Origin: Humibacter sp049446075
GTDB taxonomy: Bacteria; Actinomycetota; Actinomycetes; Actinomycetales; Microbacteriaceae
DNA length: 64,000 bases
Direction: 5' to 3'
NCBI RefSeq assembly: GCF_049446075.1
Contig: NZ_JBMSEB010000001.1
Coordinates: 868,001 to 932,000 of the forward strand
Part shown: piece by piece, positions 43,122 through 51,724 of the stretch
Layout of the letters: each line of letters starts with the position of its first letter
Position numbering within the stretch: position 1 is the stretch's first letter
Made by a program: the position numbers and the translations under genes
Notes under the pieces: model-generated
Seen by the model: only the letters and a program-made list of their open reading frames with translations
Databases searched by the model: none
Told to the model about the DNA's origin: nothing

Positions 43122-44648
43122 ATGTCCGACACCGCGACCTCATCGACCGAAGCCGGGACCGCATCCGCTACGGATGCCCCGCAACCGCGTGCGACTCAGA
43201 ATCGTTCGACAACTCCCGCGTCGTCTGCTTTCGCCGAGTACATCGGCTCCGGTTGGGCCGACCGCGACGAGGAGTTGCCGGAACCCAGGGATGCCGCGGC
43301 TTCTGCCGCAGCACATCGAGCGGCTATCTCGGCCCGGCACCCGGGCAAACGGTTGATCGTCCCCGCGGGCAGGCTCAAGCAGCGCTCGAACGACACCGAC
43401 TACCCGTTCCGCGCCCACTCGGCCTTCACCCAGCTCACCGGGTGGGGGGCTGACACGGAACCCGGAAGCGTTCTCGTCATGGAGCCTGGTGGCAACGGCC
43501 ACGACGCCACGCTGTACTTCCGTGAGCGCGCCGCACGCGACTCAGACGAGTTTTACGCCAACCCCGAGATCGGGGAGTTCTGGATCGGCCCTCGGCCTTC
43601 ACTGCAGCAGGTTGCCGGAGACCTCGCGCTGCCGACGAGGCACATCGCCGAATTGCGGGACGCGCTCGACGCGGCCGATGGTTCCACACTCATCGTGCGG
43701 GACGCGGATCCCGCGATCACCGCCGAGCTCGACGCACACCGCGGCGCTGGGACCGGGGACTCGGACGGCGTCGCTGCCGAGTCGGATGCCGAGCTCGCAC
43801 GCGACCTCTCCGAGCTGCGTCTCACCAAGGACGCTTGGGAGGTGGCCGAGCTTCGCGCCGCGGTCTCCGCCACCGCGAAGGGGTTCGACGACATCGTCCG
43901 GGAGCTCCCCCGGATCGCGGAGCACGAGCGTGGCGAGCGCATCATCGAGGGCGTCTTCAACGCGAGGGCTCGGCTGGATGGCAACACTGTCGGCTACGAC
44001 ACGATCGCGGCGGCGGGCCCGCACGCGTGCATCCTGCACTGGACTCGCAACAACGGCCCGGTGCTGCCAGGCGACCTCGTACTCATCGATGCCGGTGTGG
44101 AGGTCGAGAGCCTCTACACCGCGGACATCACCAGAACGCTGCCCGTCAGCGGCACATTCTCGCCGACTCAGAGGCTCGTGTACGAGGCCGTGCGGGAAGC
44201 AGCGGATGCCGCCTTTGCGGTCGTGCGGCCCGGCATCCGTTTCCGCGAGGTGCACGCAACCGCCATGCAGGTCATCGCCCGCCACGTTGCGGCATGGGGC
44301 ATGCTGCCCGTCAGCGCGGAGGAAGCGCTCGAGGCCGACCAGCAGCAGCACCGCCGCTACATGGTGCACGGCACCAGCCACCACCTGGGTCTGGACGTGC
44401 ACGACTGCGCACAGGCACGCCGCGAGTTCTACATCGACGGCGTGGTCGAGGCCGGCATGACGTTCACCATCGAGCCGGGCCTGTACTTCCAGCCGGACGA
44501 CCTGACCGTGCCGGAGGAGTTCCGCGGCATCGGTGTGCGGATCGAAGACGACATCCTCGTCACCGAGACGGGCGCTGAGAACCTCTCCGTCGCCATTCCG
44601 CGCACCGCAGACGACGTAGAGGCGTGGATCGCACGCTTGCGGGCCTGA
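43122..44648 (+). CDS. pepP: Xaa-Pro aminopeptidase (aminopeptidase P)
   Basis: A 508-aa M24B metallopeptidase that removes an N-terminal residue before proline. After a 40-residue low-complexity extension come the AMP_N domain (about 65-200) and the pita-bread domain with ligands in VLIDAGVE, YTADITRT, GTSHHLGLDVHD, FTIEPGLY and VRIEDDILVTE. ATG 43122 has AGGGAG 12 nt upstream. The gene is monocistronic and ends in a clear hairpin. Confidence 0.94.
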   Translation: MSDTATSSTEAGTASATDAPQPRATQNRSTTPASSAFAEYIGSGWADRDEELPEPRDAAASAAAHRAAISARHPGKRLIVPAGRLKQRSNDTDYPFRAHSAFTQLTGWGADTEPGSVLVMEPGGNGHDATLYFRERAARDSDEFYANPEIGEFWIGPRPSLQQVAGDLALPTRHIAELRDALDAADGSTLIVRDADPAITAELDAHRGAGTGDSDGVAAESDAELARDLSELRLTKDAWEVAELRAAVSATAKGFDDIVRELPRIAEHERGERIIEGVFNARARLDGNTVGYDTIAAAGPHACILHWTRNNGPVLPGDLVLIDAGVEVESLYTADITRTLPVSGTFSPTQRLVYEAVREAADAAFAVVRPGIRFREVHATAMQVIARHVAAWGMLPVSAEEALEADQQQHRRYMVHGTSHHLGLDVHDCAQARREFYIDGVVEAGMTFTIEPGLYFQPDDLTVPEEFRGIGVRIEDDILVTETGAENLSVAIPRTADDVEAWIARLRA

Positions 44649-44652
44649 CGCA

Positions 44653-44670
44653 TATGCCCTCCGGGGCATA
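44653..44670 (+). terminator. Hairpin after pepP
   Basis: TATGCCC-TCCG-GGGCATA is a perfect 7-bp stem with a tetraloop, 4 nt after the pepP stop codon. No T-run follows. Confidence 0.6.
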
Positions 44671-44748
44671 GAACCCTTCAGCCCGGCCTCTGACCGCGAA
44701 CGTCACCGAACGCGGTCCCTTAGCTCACGCACTGGGCTCAGGCGTGAC

Positions 44749-45459
44749 CTATTCGCCCGATGGCGGCGTCGATTCGTCTCGCGTCGTGGGCTCAGCGGTC
44801 CGCTCGCCGTACCTAGGCGGCTCAGCGGAGGATGAACGAGTCTGCCCCTTCTCGGGTGAGTCCTGACGCCCGGGAGCCTGTGCCGGCGGCGCCGAAGGCG
44901 GGTCGGACGGATGTTCCGACGGCGGCGCGAAGGCTGGCGGCACGCCCTGCGCGGTGGCGGAAGCGCCGCTCACGCCCTGCTGACCGAGAAGGTTGCGCGC
45001 CCTATTCGCCAACTCGGGGTCGACGATGATCGAATAGCTCGTCGCCAGCACCTGAGTCATCGACGTGTAGTCCCTGCGCCTGCGGGTGATGGCATACGAG
45101 ACCAGGCTGAAGAGGATGCCGAACCCGGCCCCAAGAAGCAGCGCGGCAAGCAGCACACCGAAGCTTGTCGCCGGGCTGAAGATCAGCAGCAGCAGACCGA
45201 AGAAGATGCCGAGCCACACACCGGATGCAGCCCCCGCGGCAGCGACGCGGCCCCAGGTCAGCCTGCCGGTCACGCGCTCTACCGTCTTCAGGTCGCTGCC
45301 CACGATGGACACCTGCGCGACCGGGAAGTCGGCCCTCGCCAGAACGTCTACGGCGCCCTGCGCGTCCTGGTACGTCTCGAAGGTCGCGACCACCTCGCCT
45401 TTCGGCACCGTCGGGAAAACCTGGCGCTGACGCCCGTCGAGCGGGCTCTGGCTGCTCAT
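44749..45459 (-). CDS. General stress protein 17M-like membrane protein
   Basis: A 236-aa protein. The N-terminal domain (VVATFETYQDAQGAVDVLARADFPVAQVSIVG) resembles the YflT/general stress protein 17M family. Two Gly-rich transmembrane segments follow (about 75-95 and 98-122, GAASGVWLGIFFGLLLLIF type). The C-terminal 80 residues are Pro/Ser/Glu-rich and disordered. The function is unknown. ATG 45459 begins MSSQSPLDG; no ribosome site or clear -10 is visible next to it. It lies opposite the MgtE-N/CBS gene across a repeat-bearing gap. Confidence 0.8.
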   Translation of the reverse strand: MSSQSPLDGRQRQVFPTVPKGEVVATFETYQDAQGAVDVLARADFPVAQVSIVGSDLKTVERVTGRLTWGRVAAAGAASGVWLGIFFGLLLLIFSPATSFGVLLAALLLGAGFGILFSLVSYAITRRRRDYTSMTQVLATSYSIIVDPELANRARNLLGQQGVSGASATAQGVPPAFAPPSEHPSDPPSAPPAQAPGRQDSPEKGQTRSSSAEPPRYGERTAEPTTRDESTPPSGE

Positions 45460-45647
45460 GCGGCCATTGTCCCATGCCAGGTGGCGAGACCCGAGGCTCT
45501 GAGCGTATGCAAAGCCTGGGACTGCGGGGTACTCGAGAAGTCGCGAACGAGCACCGTGTACTCGGACCGAGCCGGCACAGCCGCCTCGGCGCTGGCATCG
45601 AGGCGAAGGCCCACCGGACCTTCGCTCACAGCTCCAGCGCGCAATCG

Positions 45648-45811
45648 CCCGTATCGCGCCTGCGCCGCTCAGAGGCTCAATCGGGTTGGTGCCAGGAGCA
45701 AGCTCCCGCGGTACTCCCAGCGCGCGCCCGTATCGCGGCTGCGCCGCTCAGAGACTCAATCGGGTCGGTGCCAGGAGCAAGCTCCCGGCACTCTCCCCTC
45801 AATCGCCTCTA
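45648..45811 (+). repeat. Two tandem copies (79 bp) of the promoter-linked palindromic repeat
   Basis: CCCGTATCGCG starts at 45648 and again at 45727. Each unit contains GCTCAGAG(G/A)CTCAATCGGGT and the palindrome GGAGC-AA-GCTCC (45695-45706; 45774-45785), extended outward as GCC-A/C mismatch-GGC. The second copy ends in CCTCAATCGCCTC at the -10 box of the next gene. The units are homologous to those at 4.4 and 40.4 kb. The rest of this 362-bp gap (45460-45647) holds nothing I can support. Confidence 0.93.
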
Positions 45812-45815
45812 AGGT
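45810..45815 (+). promoter_or_regulatory. Leaderless -10 box TAAGGT for the MgtE-N/CBS gene
   Basis: TAAGGT ends exactly 6 nt before GTG 45822, with TTAGTT between. The repeat palindrome is centred about 30 nt upstream. Confidence 0.55.
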
Positions 45816-45821
45816 TTAGTT

Positions 45822-47147
45822 GTGAGTGCAGCACGCGTCTTCGTGGCCCGGTTGGCCGGGTGCACGGTCTTCGACCCAGCGGGTGACCGCGTGGGCAAGG
45901 TACGTGACGTGCTGGTGGTCTATCGCAAGAACGATCCGCCTCGCGTCGTCGGGCTCGTCGTTGAGATTCCCGGAAAACGCCGCGTGTTCGTCTCGATCGG
46001 CCGCGTCACGAGCATCGGCGCAGGTCAGATCATCACGACCGGTCTCATCAACGTGCGCCGATTCGAACAGCGCGGCGGCGAAGTGCGCGTCATCGCCGAG
46101 GTCCTCGGACGCACCGTGGACTTCCGCGACGGATCCGGCCCCGCCACCATCGAAGACGTCGCCATCGAGCAGTCCGCGCCGGGCGAATGGTCCATCTCCC
46201 AACTCTTCGTACGCAGACCCAAGACGAGCGCATCTCCGTTCGCGAAGGGGGCGACCGCGTTCGTCACCTGGAACGACGTGCGAGAGCGCACGGCAAAGGG
46301 AGGCGTGCAGTCCGCCGAACAGCTCATTGCGACCTACTCCGACCTGAAGCCCGCGGACCTCGCGAGCACGCTTCTCGACCTTCCCGAGCGGAGACGGCTC
46401 GAGGTCGCAGGCGAACTGCCCGACGACAGACTCGCCGACGCGCTCGAGGAGATGCCGGAGAGCGAACAGGTCGAGATCCTTGCCGGGCTCGACGACGATC
46501 GCGCCGCCGACGTGCTCGATCAGATGCAGCCGGACGACGCCGCCGACCTCATCGCCCAGCTTCCGGGCGACAGAGGCGAGCACCTCCTCGAGCTCATGGA
46601 GCCCGAAGAAGCAGACGATGTTCGGATGCTGCTCAACTACGCGCCCGACTCGGCGGGCGGTCTCATGACGACCGAGCCGGTCATCCTCTCCGCCGACGCC
46701 ACCGTTGCCGAGGGTCTCGCGCTGATCCGCCGCCAAGAACTCGCCCCTGCGCTCGGTGCCGCGGTCTGCGTCACCTTGCCGCCGTACGAGCCGCCCACCG
46801 GTCGCTTCCTCGGCATGGTGCACTTCCAGCGGATGCTCCGCTATCCGCCCCACGAGCGACTGGGCACCATCATCGACCAGACCCTCGAACCGGTGACCGC
46901 GAACACCTCGGCTGCTGAGGTGTCGCGCATCCTCGCCAGCTACAACCTGGTCTCGGTGCCGGTCGTCGACGACAACTACAGGCTCGTCGGGGTGGTGACC
47001 ATTGACGACATCCTCGACTTCCTACTGCCGGACGACTGGCGAAGTCACGACGAAGACGACGAACTGCCCAGGAGGCAGAGCCAGGCGCTGAGCACCGGCA
47101 TCACGCGCAACAACACGGGAAGGAGGGTGAGCAATGGCACGAGTTGA
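45822..47147 (+). CDS. PRC-barrel/MgtE-N/CBS-pair protein
   Basis: A 441-aa cytosolic protein. It has a PRC-barrel-like start (VFDPAGDRVGKVRDVLVVY), an MgtE N-terminal superhelical domain (about 170-275, with repeats such as ALEEMPESEQVEIL and VLDQMQPDDAADLIAQLP) and two CBS domains (about 285-410). MgtE channels use these domains as magnesium sensors, but the transmembrane pore is absent here. GTG 45822 is apparently leaderless. The gene overlaps the DUF1003 gene downstream, a pairing also seen in mycobacteria (Rv1232c/Rv1231c-type). Confidence 0.9.
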   Translation: MSAARVFVARLAGCTVFDPAGDRVGKVRDVLVVYRKNDPPRVVGLVVEIPGKRRVFVSIGRVTSIGAGQIITTGLINVRRFEQRGGEVRVIAEVLGRTVDFRDGSGPATIEDVAIEQSAPGEWSISQLFVRRPKTSASPFAKGATAFVTWNDVRERTAKGGVQSAEQLIATYSDLKPADLASTLLDLPERRRLEVAGELPDDRLADALEEMPESEQVEILAGLDDDRAADVLDQMQPDDAADLIAQLPGDRGEHLLELMEPEEADDVRMLLNYAPDSAGGLMTTEPVILSADATVAEGLALIRRQELAPALGAAVCVTLPPYEPPTGRFLGMVHFQRMLRYPPHERLGTIIDQTLEPVTANTSAAEVSRILASYNLVSVPVVDDNYRLVGVVTIDDILDFLLPDDWRSHDEDDELPRRQSQALSTGITRNNTGRRVSNGTS

Positions 47148-47715
47148 CAGGGCCGTCGCACGACTGGATGCGCCCAAAGGCCTACGCACTCCTGTACTGC
47201 GTCTCGGCGTCCGCAGCGACGGCGACAGATTCGGCCGTTTCTCGGAGGCGTTCGCGCGCGCGATGGGTACATCCGGATTCCTGATCGGCATGACGGTCTT
47301 CGTGGCCGTCTGGCTGCTGTGGAATATCGGCATGCCGCGGTCGCTGCAGTTCGATCCTGCGGCGACCAACTTCACGCTGCTCACGCTCATCCTTTCCTTG
47401 CAGGCGTCGTACGCCGCCCCCTTGATCCTGCTCGCGCAGAACAGGCAGGACGACCGCGACCGCGTGCAGATCGAGCAGGACAGACAGCGCGCCGAGCGAA
47501 ACCTCGCTGACACCGAGTACCTGGCCAGGGAGGTCGTCGCGCTGCGTTTGGCGGTGAAAGACATGGCCACCAAGGACTTCATCAGGGCCGAGTTGCGCTC
47601 GCTGCTGGACGAGCTGGATCGCGACAGGGAAGAGCCGCACGAGACATCCCAATCAGACGGCCCGGATGCCCAGCGAGTCCGCGCCACGAAGCGCGACGAG
47701 TCCTCCCGTGGCTGA
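47134..47715 (+). CDS. DUF1003 membrane protein
   Basis: A 193-aa protein with two transmembrane helices (about 47-66 and 82-103), joined and followed by the family motif ILSLQASYAAPLILLAQNRQ, then a long helical, highly charged tail (DDRDRVQIEQDRQRAERN) likely to form a coiled coil. The function is unknown. ATG 47134 follows AGGAGG with 7-nt spacing and lies inside the previous gene. The MgtE-N sensor may act with this membrane partner, but that is an inference from coupling. Confidence 0.9.
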   Translation: MARVDRAVARLDAPKGLRTPVLRLGVRSDGDRFGRFSEAFARAMGTSGFLIGMTVFVAVWLLWNIGMPRSLQFDPAATNFTLLTLILSLQASYAAPLILLAQNRQDDRDRVQIEQDRQRAERNLADTEYLAREVVALRLAVKDMATKDFIRAELRSLLDELDRDREEPHETSQSDGPDAQRVRATKRDESSRG

Positions 47716-48880
47716 GTCCGCCCCACCCGATTCGGCCAGAGCAGAAGGGGTGCGGGCCGCCCTCGCGCGCGTCATCGATCCGGAGATCCGCCGGCCCATT
47801 ACCGAGCTCGGCATGGTGGGCGACGTGTCCGTCGACCGGGCGGGACGCGCATCCGTCGCGATCAAGCTGACGATCGTGGGATGCCCCGCAGCAGACACGA
47901 TCGAACGTGACGTGCGCGAGGCGGTCGCCTCCGCATCGGGCGTGACGTCGATTGACCTGAGCGTGTCCGTCATGACGCCCGCCGAACGAGCGGCGCTCAC
48001 CGAGCGGCTGCGGGGGTCGCGTGGGCGCACCAACCCGTTCACCGCCGACTCGCTGACCCGGGTGTACGCGGTGACCAGCGGAAAGGGCGGCGTGGGCAAG
48101 TCCACGATCACCGCCAACCTCGCGGTTGCCCTCGCCGAGAGGGGACTCCGGGTCGGCCTCGTCGACGCCGACGTCTACGGCTTCTCGATCCCCGCCATCC
48201 TCGGCCTCTCCCACGACGGAGTGACGCAGCAGCCCACCCGAGTGGACGACATGATCCTGCCGCCTGTCGCGTTCGGCGTGAAGACCATCTCCATCGGGAT
48301 GTTCCTCGACCCCGCACGCGGACAGGGCTCGTCCACCGCAGTAGCGTGGCGAGGCCCGATGCTGCACCGCACGATCTCGCAGTTCCTTACAGACGTGTAC
48401 TTCGGCGACCTGGACGTGCTGCTGCTCGACCTGCCGCCAGGTACCGGCGATGTCGCCATCTCCGTGGGTCAGCTGCTGCCCGGCGCCGATGTACTCGTCG
48501 TGACGACGCCGCAGCCGGCGGCAGCCGACGTCGCGGTGCGCAGCGGCATCGTGGCGAGGCAGACCGGGCAGAACGTCTTCGGGGTCATCGAGAACATGGC
48601 CGGTCTCCCCCAGCCCGATGGTACGGTGCTCGACCTCTTCGGCTCTGGCGGTGGTGCCGAGGTCGCGATGCGACTTTCCGAGGTGGCGGAGCGGGAGGTG
48701 CCTCTGCTGGCATCCGTTCCACTGAGCATCGCACTGCGCGAAGGCGGCGACATGGGCGAGCCCATCGTCGTCGGGCGTCCCAATGATCCGGCGTCCATCG
48801 CGATCAAGGCCGTGGCGGATCGCCTCGCGAGCCGGCCGCGCGGACTTGCCGGCCGTCCGCTCAATCCGAGACCTGTATAG
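47708..48880 (+). CDS. mrp: Mrp/NBP35 family ATP-binding protein
   Basis: A 390-aa P-loop ATPase of the iron-sulfur carrier family. It has an N-terminal DUF59/MIP18 domain (about 10-90, VIDPEIRRPITELGMVG), the deviant Walker A TSGKGGVGKST, switch regions DADVYGFSIP and LLLDLPPGTGD, and VVTTPQ. The C-terminal CxxC cysteines found in many Mrp proteins are absent (ENMAGLPQPDG). GTG 47708 overlaps the DUF1003 gene by 8 bp; it is the third member of this operon. Confidence 0.93.
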   Translation: MAESAPPDSARAEGVRAALARVIDPEIRRPITELGMVGDVSVDRAGRASVAIKLTIVGCPAADTIERDVREAVASASGVTSIDLSVSVMTPAERAALTERLRGSRGRTNPFTADSLTRVYAVTSGKGGVGKSTITANLAVALAERGLRVGLVDADVYGFSIPAILGLSHDGVTQQPTRVDDMILPPVAFGVKTISIGMFLDPARGQGSSTAVAWRGPMLHRTISQFLTDVYFGDLDVLLLDLPPGTGDVAISVGQLLPGADVLVVTTPQPAAADVAVRSGIVARQTGQNVFGVIENMAGLPQPDGTVLDLFGSGGGAEVAMRLSEVAEREVPLLASVPLSIALREGGDMGEPIVVGRPNDPASIAIKAVADRLASRPRGLAGRPLNPRPV

Positions 48881-48903
48881 GCACGGGTTCGGGGCGCGAG
48901 TGG

Positions 48904-49242
48904 CTAGGTCGCTTCGCTGTCGTACGGCGGCAGCGCCCCCTCGTCGAGGCGCGCCGTCTTGCTCGGCCGGCTCAACGTGGGCGCCGGCTCGTCGTCGAGC
49001 AGGGCGTCACGGATGATGCGGCGCGGGTCGTACTGCCTTGGGTCGAGCTTGCGCCAGTCGACGTCGTCGAATTCCGGCCCCAGTTCCTCGCGCATCTTCT
49101 CAGTCGCGTTGGTGGCCATGTTCCTCAGATTGCGCGCCCACTGACCCAGTTGAGCGGCGTATTTCGGCAACCGGTTGGGCCCGACGAGAAAGACGGCGAT
49201 CACCCCGATGATCACCAGCTTCTCCATGGTCAAACCGAACAC
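48904..49242 (-). CDS. tatB: Twin-arginine translocase subunit TatB
   Basis: A 112-aa protein with a short N-terminal transmembrane helix (LVIIGVIAVFLVGPNRLP), the TatA/B hinge and an amphipathic helix (YAAQLGQWARNLRNMA). A charged tail with DPRRIIRDALLDDEP is typical of actinobacterial TatB. GTG 49242 (MFGLTMEKL...) lies 6 nt after a TACTCT box, so the message appears leaderless; ATG 49227 is the alternative. The Tat pathway would export the EfeB precursor encoded at the end of this window. Confidence 0.92.
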   Translation of the reverse strand: MFGLTMEKLVIIGVIAVFLVGPNRLPKYAAQLGQWARNLRNMATNATEKMREELGPEFDDVDWRKLDPRQYDPRRIIRDALLDDEPAPTLSRPSKTARLDEGALPPYDSEAT

Positions 49243-49248
49243 CCGTAC

Positions 49249-49254
49249 AGAGTA
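49249..49254 (-). promoter_or_regulatory. Leaderless -10 box TACTCT for tatB
   Basis: TACTCT on the minus strand is followed by GTACGG (6 nt) and GTG 49242, the codon that gives the family-typical MFGLT start. Confidence 0.5.
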
Positions 49255-49430
49255 ACCCGAGCGACCGTGCGTCGGCCCACTGGTGCGCATCTCGTTACCT
49301 GCGGACTTGGGGGTCGTCCGCAGTGCGCAAGCACGTTCGTCGCGGTGCGAAGCCTGCCGAGGCGGCCTGGCGCGGCAGCCGGGCCCGGCTGCCGGCTGGC
49401 CGTATTGTTGAGCGCGAGGAAGGAAGGTCA

Positions 49431-50063
49431 GTGTCTCAACACGATCAGAGCTGGAAGTTCGCGGACGACATCGTCTTGGAGTCACCCGTCGTGCAGGCCG
49501 CCAGGGCGCAGTCCCTCGAGCTCGGCATCGAGCCGGTCTCGCCCGCCGTCGGCGCGCAGGCAGCCGTGATCGCGGCTGCGTCGCAGGCCACCAGCATCCT
49601 CGAGGTCGGCACGGGTGTCGGGGTCTCCGGCCTTTGGCTGCTGCAGGGTGCCGGCTCGGCCACGCTGACGTCGATCGACGTGGAAGCCGACCACCTGCAC
49701 AACGCGCGCACCAACTTCACCGATGCGGGCATCCAGCCCGCCAGGGTTCGTCTCATCACCGGGCGAGCCCGAGACGTGCTGCCTCGCATGAACGAGAACG
49801 CATACGACATCGTCTTCGTCGACGCCGATCCGGCAGGCGTCATCGAGTACGTGGAGCACGCGCTGCGCCTCGCCCGCCCGGGCGGAACGGTTCTCGTCGC
49901 TCACGCTCTGTGGAAAGGCCGAGTCGCCGACCCGGCGCAGCGCGACGAGGTCACCACCGGTTTCCGTTCCCTCGTCACCGAGATCGCAGCCTCACCGGCA
50001 GTGGTGAGCGCACTCAGCACCGTCGGCGACGGGCTCCTTCAGATCACCAAACTGGGCGCCTGA
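49431..50063 (+). CDS. O-methyltransferase (class I SAM-dependent)
   Basis: A 210-aa member of the Methyltransf_3/COG4122 family. Motif I is ILEVGTGVGVSGLWLL, followed by SIDVEADHLHNARTNF, the acidic VFVDADPAGVIEYVEHAL and PGGTVLVAHALWKGRV. In other actinobacteria this gene neighbours sigE. GTG 49431 follows AAGGAAGG. The methyl acceptor is unknown. It is divergent from tatB across 188 bp and ends before a strong bidirectional terminator. Confidence 0.92.
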   Translation: MSQHDQSWKFADDIVLESPVVQAARAQSLELGIEPVSPAVGAQAAVIAAASQATSILEVGTGVGVSGLWLLQGAGSATLTSIDVEADHLHNARTNFTDAGIQPARVRLITGRARDVLPRMNENAYDIVFVDADPAGVIEYVEHALRLARPGGTVLVAHALWKGRVADPAQRDEVTTGFRSLVTEIAASPAVVSALSTVGDGLLQITKLGA

Positions 50064-50122
50064 CCGGACTGCCCATGCCGGCCACTGGCCGCCGCAAAAG
50101 CCATCGCCGCGGCAAGGACGAA

Positions 50123-50154
50123 CGAGAGCGGATGCCCTAAGGCATCCGCTCTCG
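50123..50154. terminator. Strong bidirectional terminator hairpin
   Basis: Arms of 14 bp (CGAGAGCGGATGCC and its exact complement) surround the loop CTAA. It sits in the 115-bp gap between the convergent methyltransferase and DUF3117 genes, so it can serve both strands. Confidence 0.85.
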
Positions 50155-50178
50155 TCGGTTGTGCTTGGTTGCGGGGCG

Positions 50179-50352
50179 TCAGCTGCCCGAGATGACCGCG
50201 CCGAGCACGTCGTGAAGCTCTCGAGCCTCGGCGTCATTGACCGAGACGACGAGCCGGCCACCACCTTCGAGGGGGACGCGCACGATGATGAGCCGCCCCT
50301 CCTTCACAGCCTCCATGGGTCCGTCTCCGGTTCTCGGCTTCATGGCCGCCAT
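50179..50352 (-). CDS. DUF3117 domain-containing protein
   Basis: A 57-aa protein that begins MAAMKPRTGDGPMEAVKEGR and continues RLIIVRVPLEGGGRLVVSVN, the full-length signature of the highly conserved actinobacterial DUF3117 family (Rv1209-like). The function is unknown. ATG 50352 follows AGGGGAG. It is monocistronic between the mannosyltransferase gene and the terminator. Confidence 0.93.
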   Translation of the reverse strand: MAAMKPRTGDGPMEAVKEGRLIIVRVPLEGGGRLVVSVNDAEARELHDVLGAVISGS

Positions 50353-50479
50353 GTAGCTCCCCTTTCGTGGATGTCTCTCCATTATCCGACATCTGATGAA
50401 CGGCTGGGAAATCGCGACACGCGACTGAGCATGCGCTGGGGCATCGTTCGGCGCTCGAGCGGCCTTCGGAGGGGCGTGA

Positions 50480-51724
50480 TCACGGTGGTGACCAGTCGGC
50501 TCCGTCCACCCCCCAGCAGAGCAACAGCCAGCCCCACTGGAGCACGATGCAGGCAACCACAGCAGCGATGCGATAGACGCGGCTCGTCGGCTGAGCGAGC
50601 GCGCCGGCCAACGGCGACATCGGTGCTAGCAGCCGGAACGTGCTCGACTGCGGAAAGAACACCGCGAGAAGGTACAACGCGTATGCGATGATCCAGAACC
50701 GCAGATCGACCCCGAGCCGGCGCACGGACGGCGCGAACATCCAGATCGCGAACAGCGCGAGGATGAGGACGAGCGTGAGGATGCCCAGCCACGGCGGAAC
50801 GCGCAGCCACACCGAGAACCACCAGTCCACGGCCTGGAACCAGGGCGCGAACGGCAGCAGATGGCTTGCGCCGATGTAGTCGGCGCGCCACGAGAGCTCG
50901 GTCGCTGTGTAGGCATCCGGAACCCCCGTGACCCAGCCGGCGATCACCGGCCAGGCGATGCCCGAGAGCCCGGCCACGAGCGTGAGGACGACGGATGCCA
51001 CGCGCTCGGCAACCGGGAACGGGTCGCGTCGACGCGTCACCCACCTGTACACGACGTGGAAGCCCATGGCGAGCGCGAAGGCGAGTCCGCTGGGACGCGT
51101 GAACGCCATCGCGAGGATGGGTGCGAGCATCCACCAGTACCTGCGTTTCAGCAGCAGGTAGAGGGCCAGCATCAGGAAGAACAGATACATCGACTCGGCG
51201 TAGGCCACCTGGAAGAGCGGCGACGTGGGGCCGGCGCTGAACAGGACCGTCGCGAACAGCGCAGTCGAGGAGGACAGACGAAGCGCGAGCAACCGGTGGA
51301 ACAGCAGGGCCGCGCCGAGTCCGAAACCGAATGACACCAGAACGGCGGCCGGCGACCACGGTAGGAACGTCACCGTCATGACCGCACGCACCAGGAACGG
51401 ATATGCGGGCAGGAACGCCCACGCGTTCTGCTGCACCGTGCCGTCTGTGCCGAGCGGCAGCGTCTTCGGATAACCCGCCTCTGCAACAATGTCGTACCAG
51501 CGGCCGTCCCAGATGGACGAGTAGTCGAAGTATCCGGGCTGCGCACCCGTCCACGGGTTCGGGCCCTGAACGCTGGCAAGCACCAGAAGCATGACCGTCG
51601 TCACCAGCCGGGCGAGCAGGTAGACGACCACCACCTTGACCCACCAGGGGGTGAGCCGGTAGCGCACGCGGATGCCGGGCGAGAGCATCCCGCCCGCCCG
51701 ATGAGCGGTGCCGACGGCTGTCAC
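50480..51724 (-). CDS. Mannosyltransferase-like GT-C membrane protein (PIG-V type)
   Basis: A 414-aa membrane enzyme with about ten helices. Near the N-terminus it has WDGRWYDIVAEAGYP, the acidic luminal motif of the GPI mannosyltransferase PIG-V/COG5542 family, followed by FLPAYPFLVRA and SYAES-like AYAESMYLFF. Bacterial members probably transfer mannose from polyprenyl-phosphate to cell-wall lipids or glycans. GTG 51724 overlaps the dapE stop by 4 bp, so it is cotranscribed with dapE. Confidence 0.82.
   Translation of the reverse strand: MTAVGTAHRAGGMLSPGIRVRYRLTPWWVKVVVVYLLARLVTTVMLLVLASVQGPNPWTGAQPGYFDYSSIWDGRWYDIVAEAGYPKTLPLGTDGTVQQNAWAFLPAYPFLVRAVMTVTFLPWSPAAVLVSFGFGLGAALLFHRLLALRLSSSTALFATVLFSAGPTSPLFQVAYAESMYLFFLMLALYLLLKRRYWWMLAPILAMAFTRPSGLAFALAMGFHVVYRWVTRRRDPFPVAERVASVVLTLVAGLSGIAWPVIAGWVTGVPDAYTATELSWRADYIGASHLLPFAPWFQAVDWWFSVWLRVPPWLGILTLVLILALFAIWMFAPSVRRLGVDLRFWIIAYALYLLAVFFPQSSTFRLLAPMSPLAGALAQPTSRVYRIAAVVACIVLQWGWLLLCWGVDGADWSPP

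Noticed and set aside
45456..45644. 62-codon minus-strand open frame upstream of the stress-protein gene
   Set aside because: Start is weak, no family resemblance and it overlaps the neighbouring start; too little support to list.
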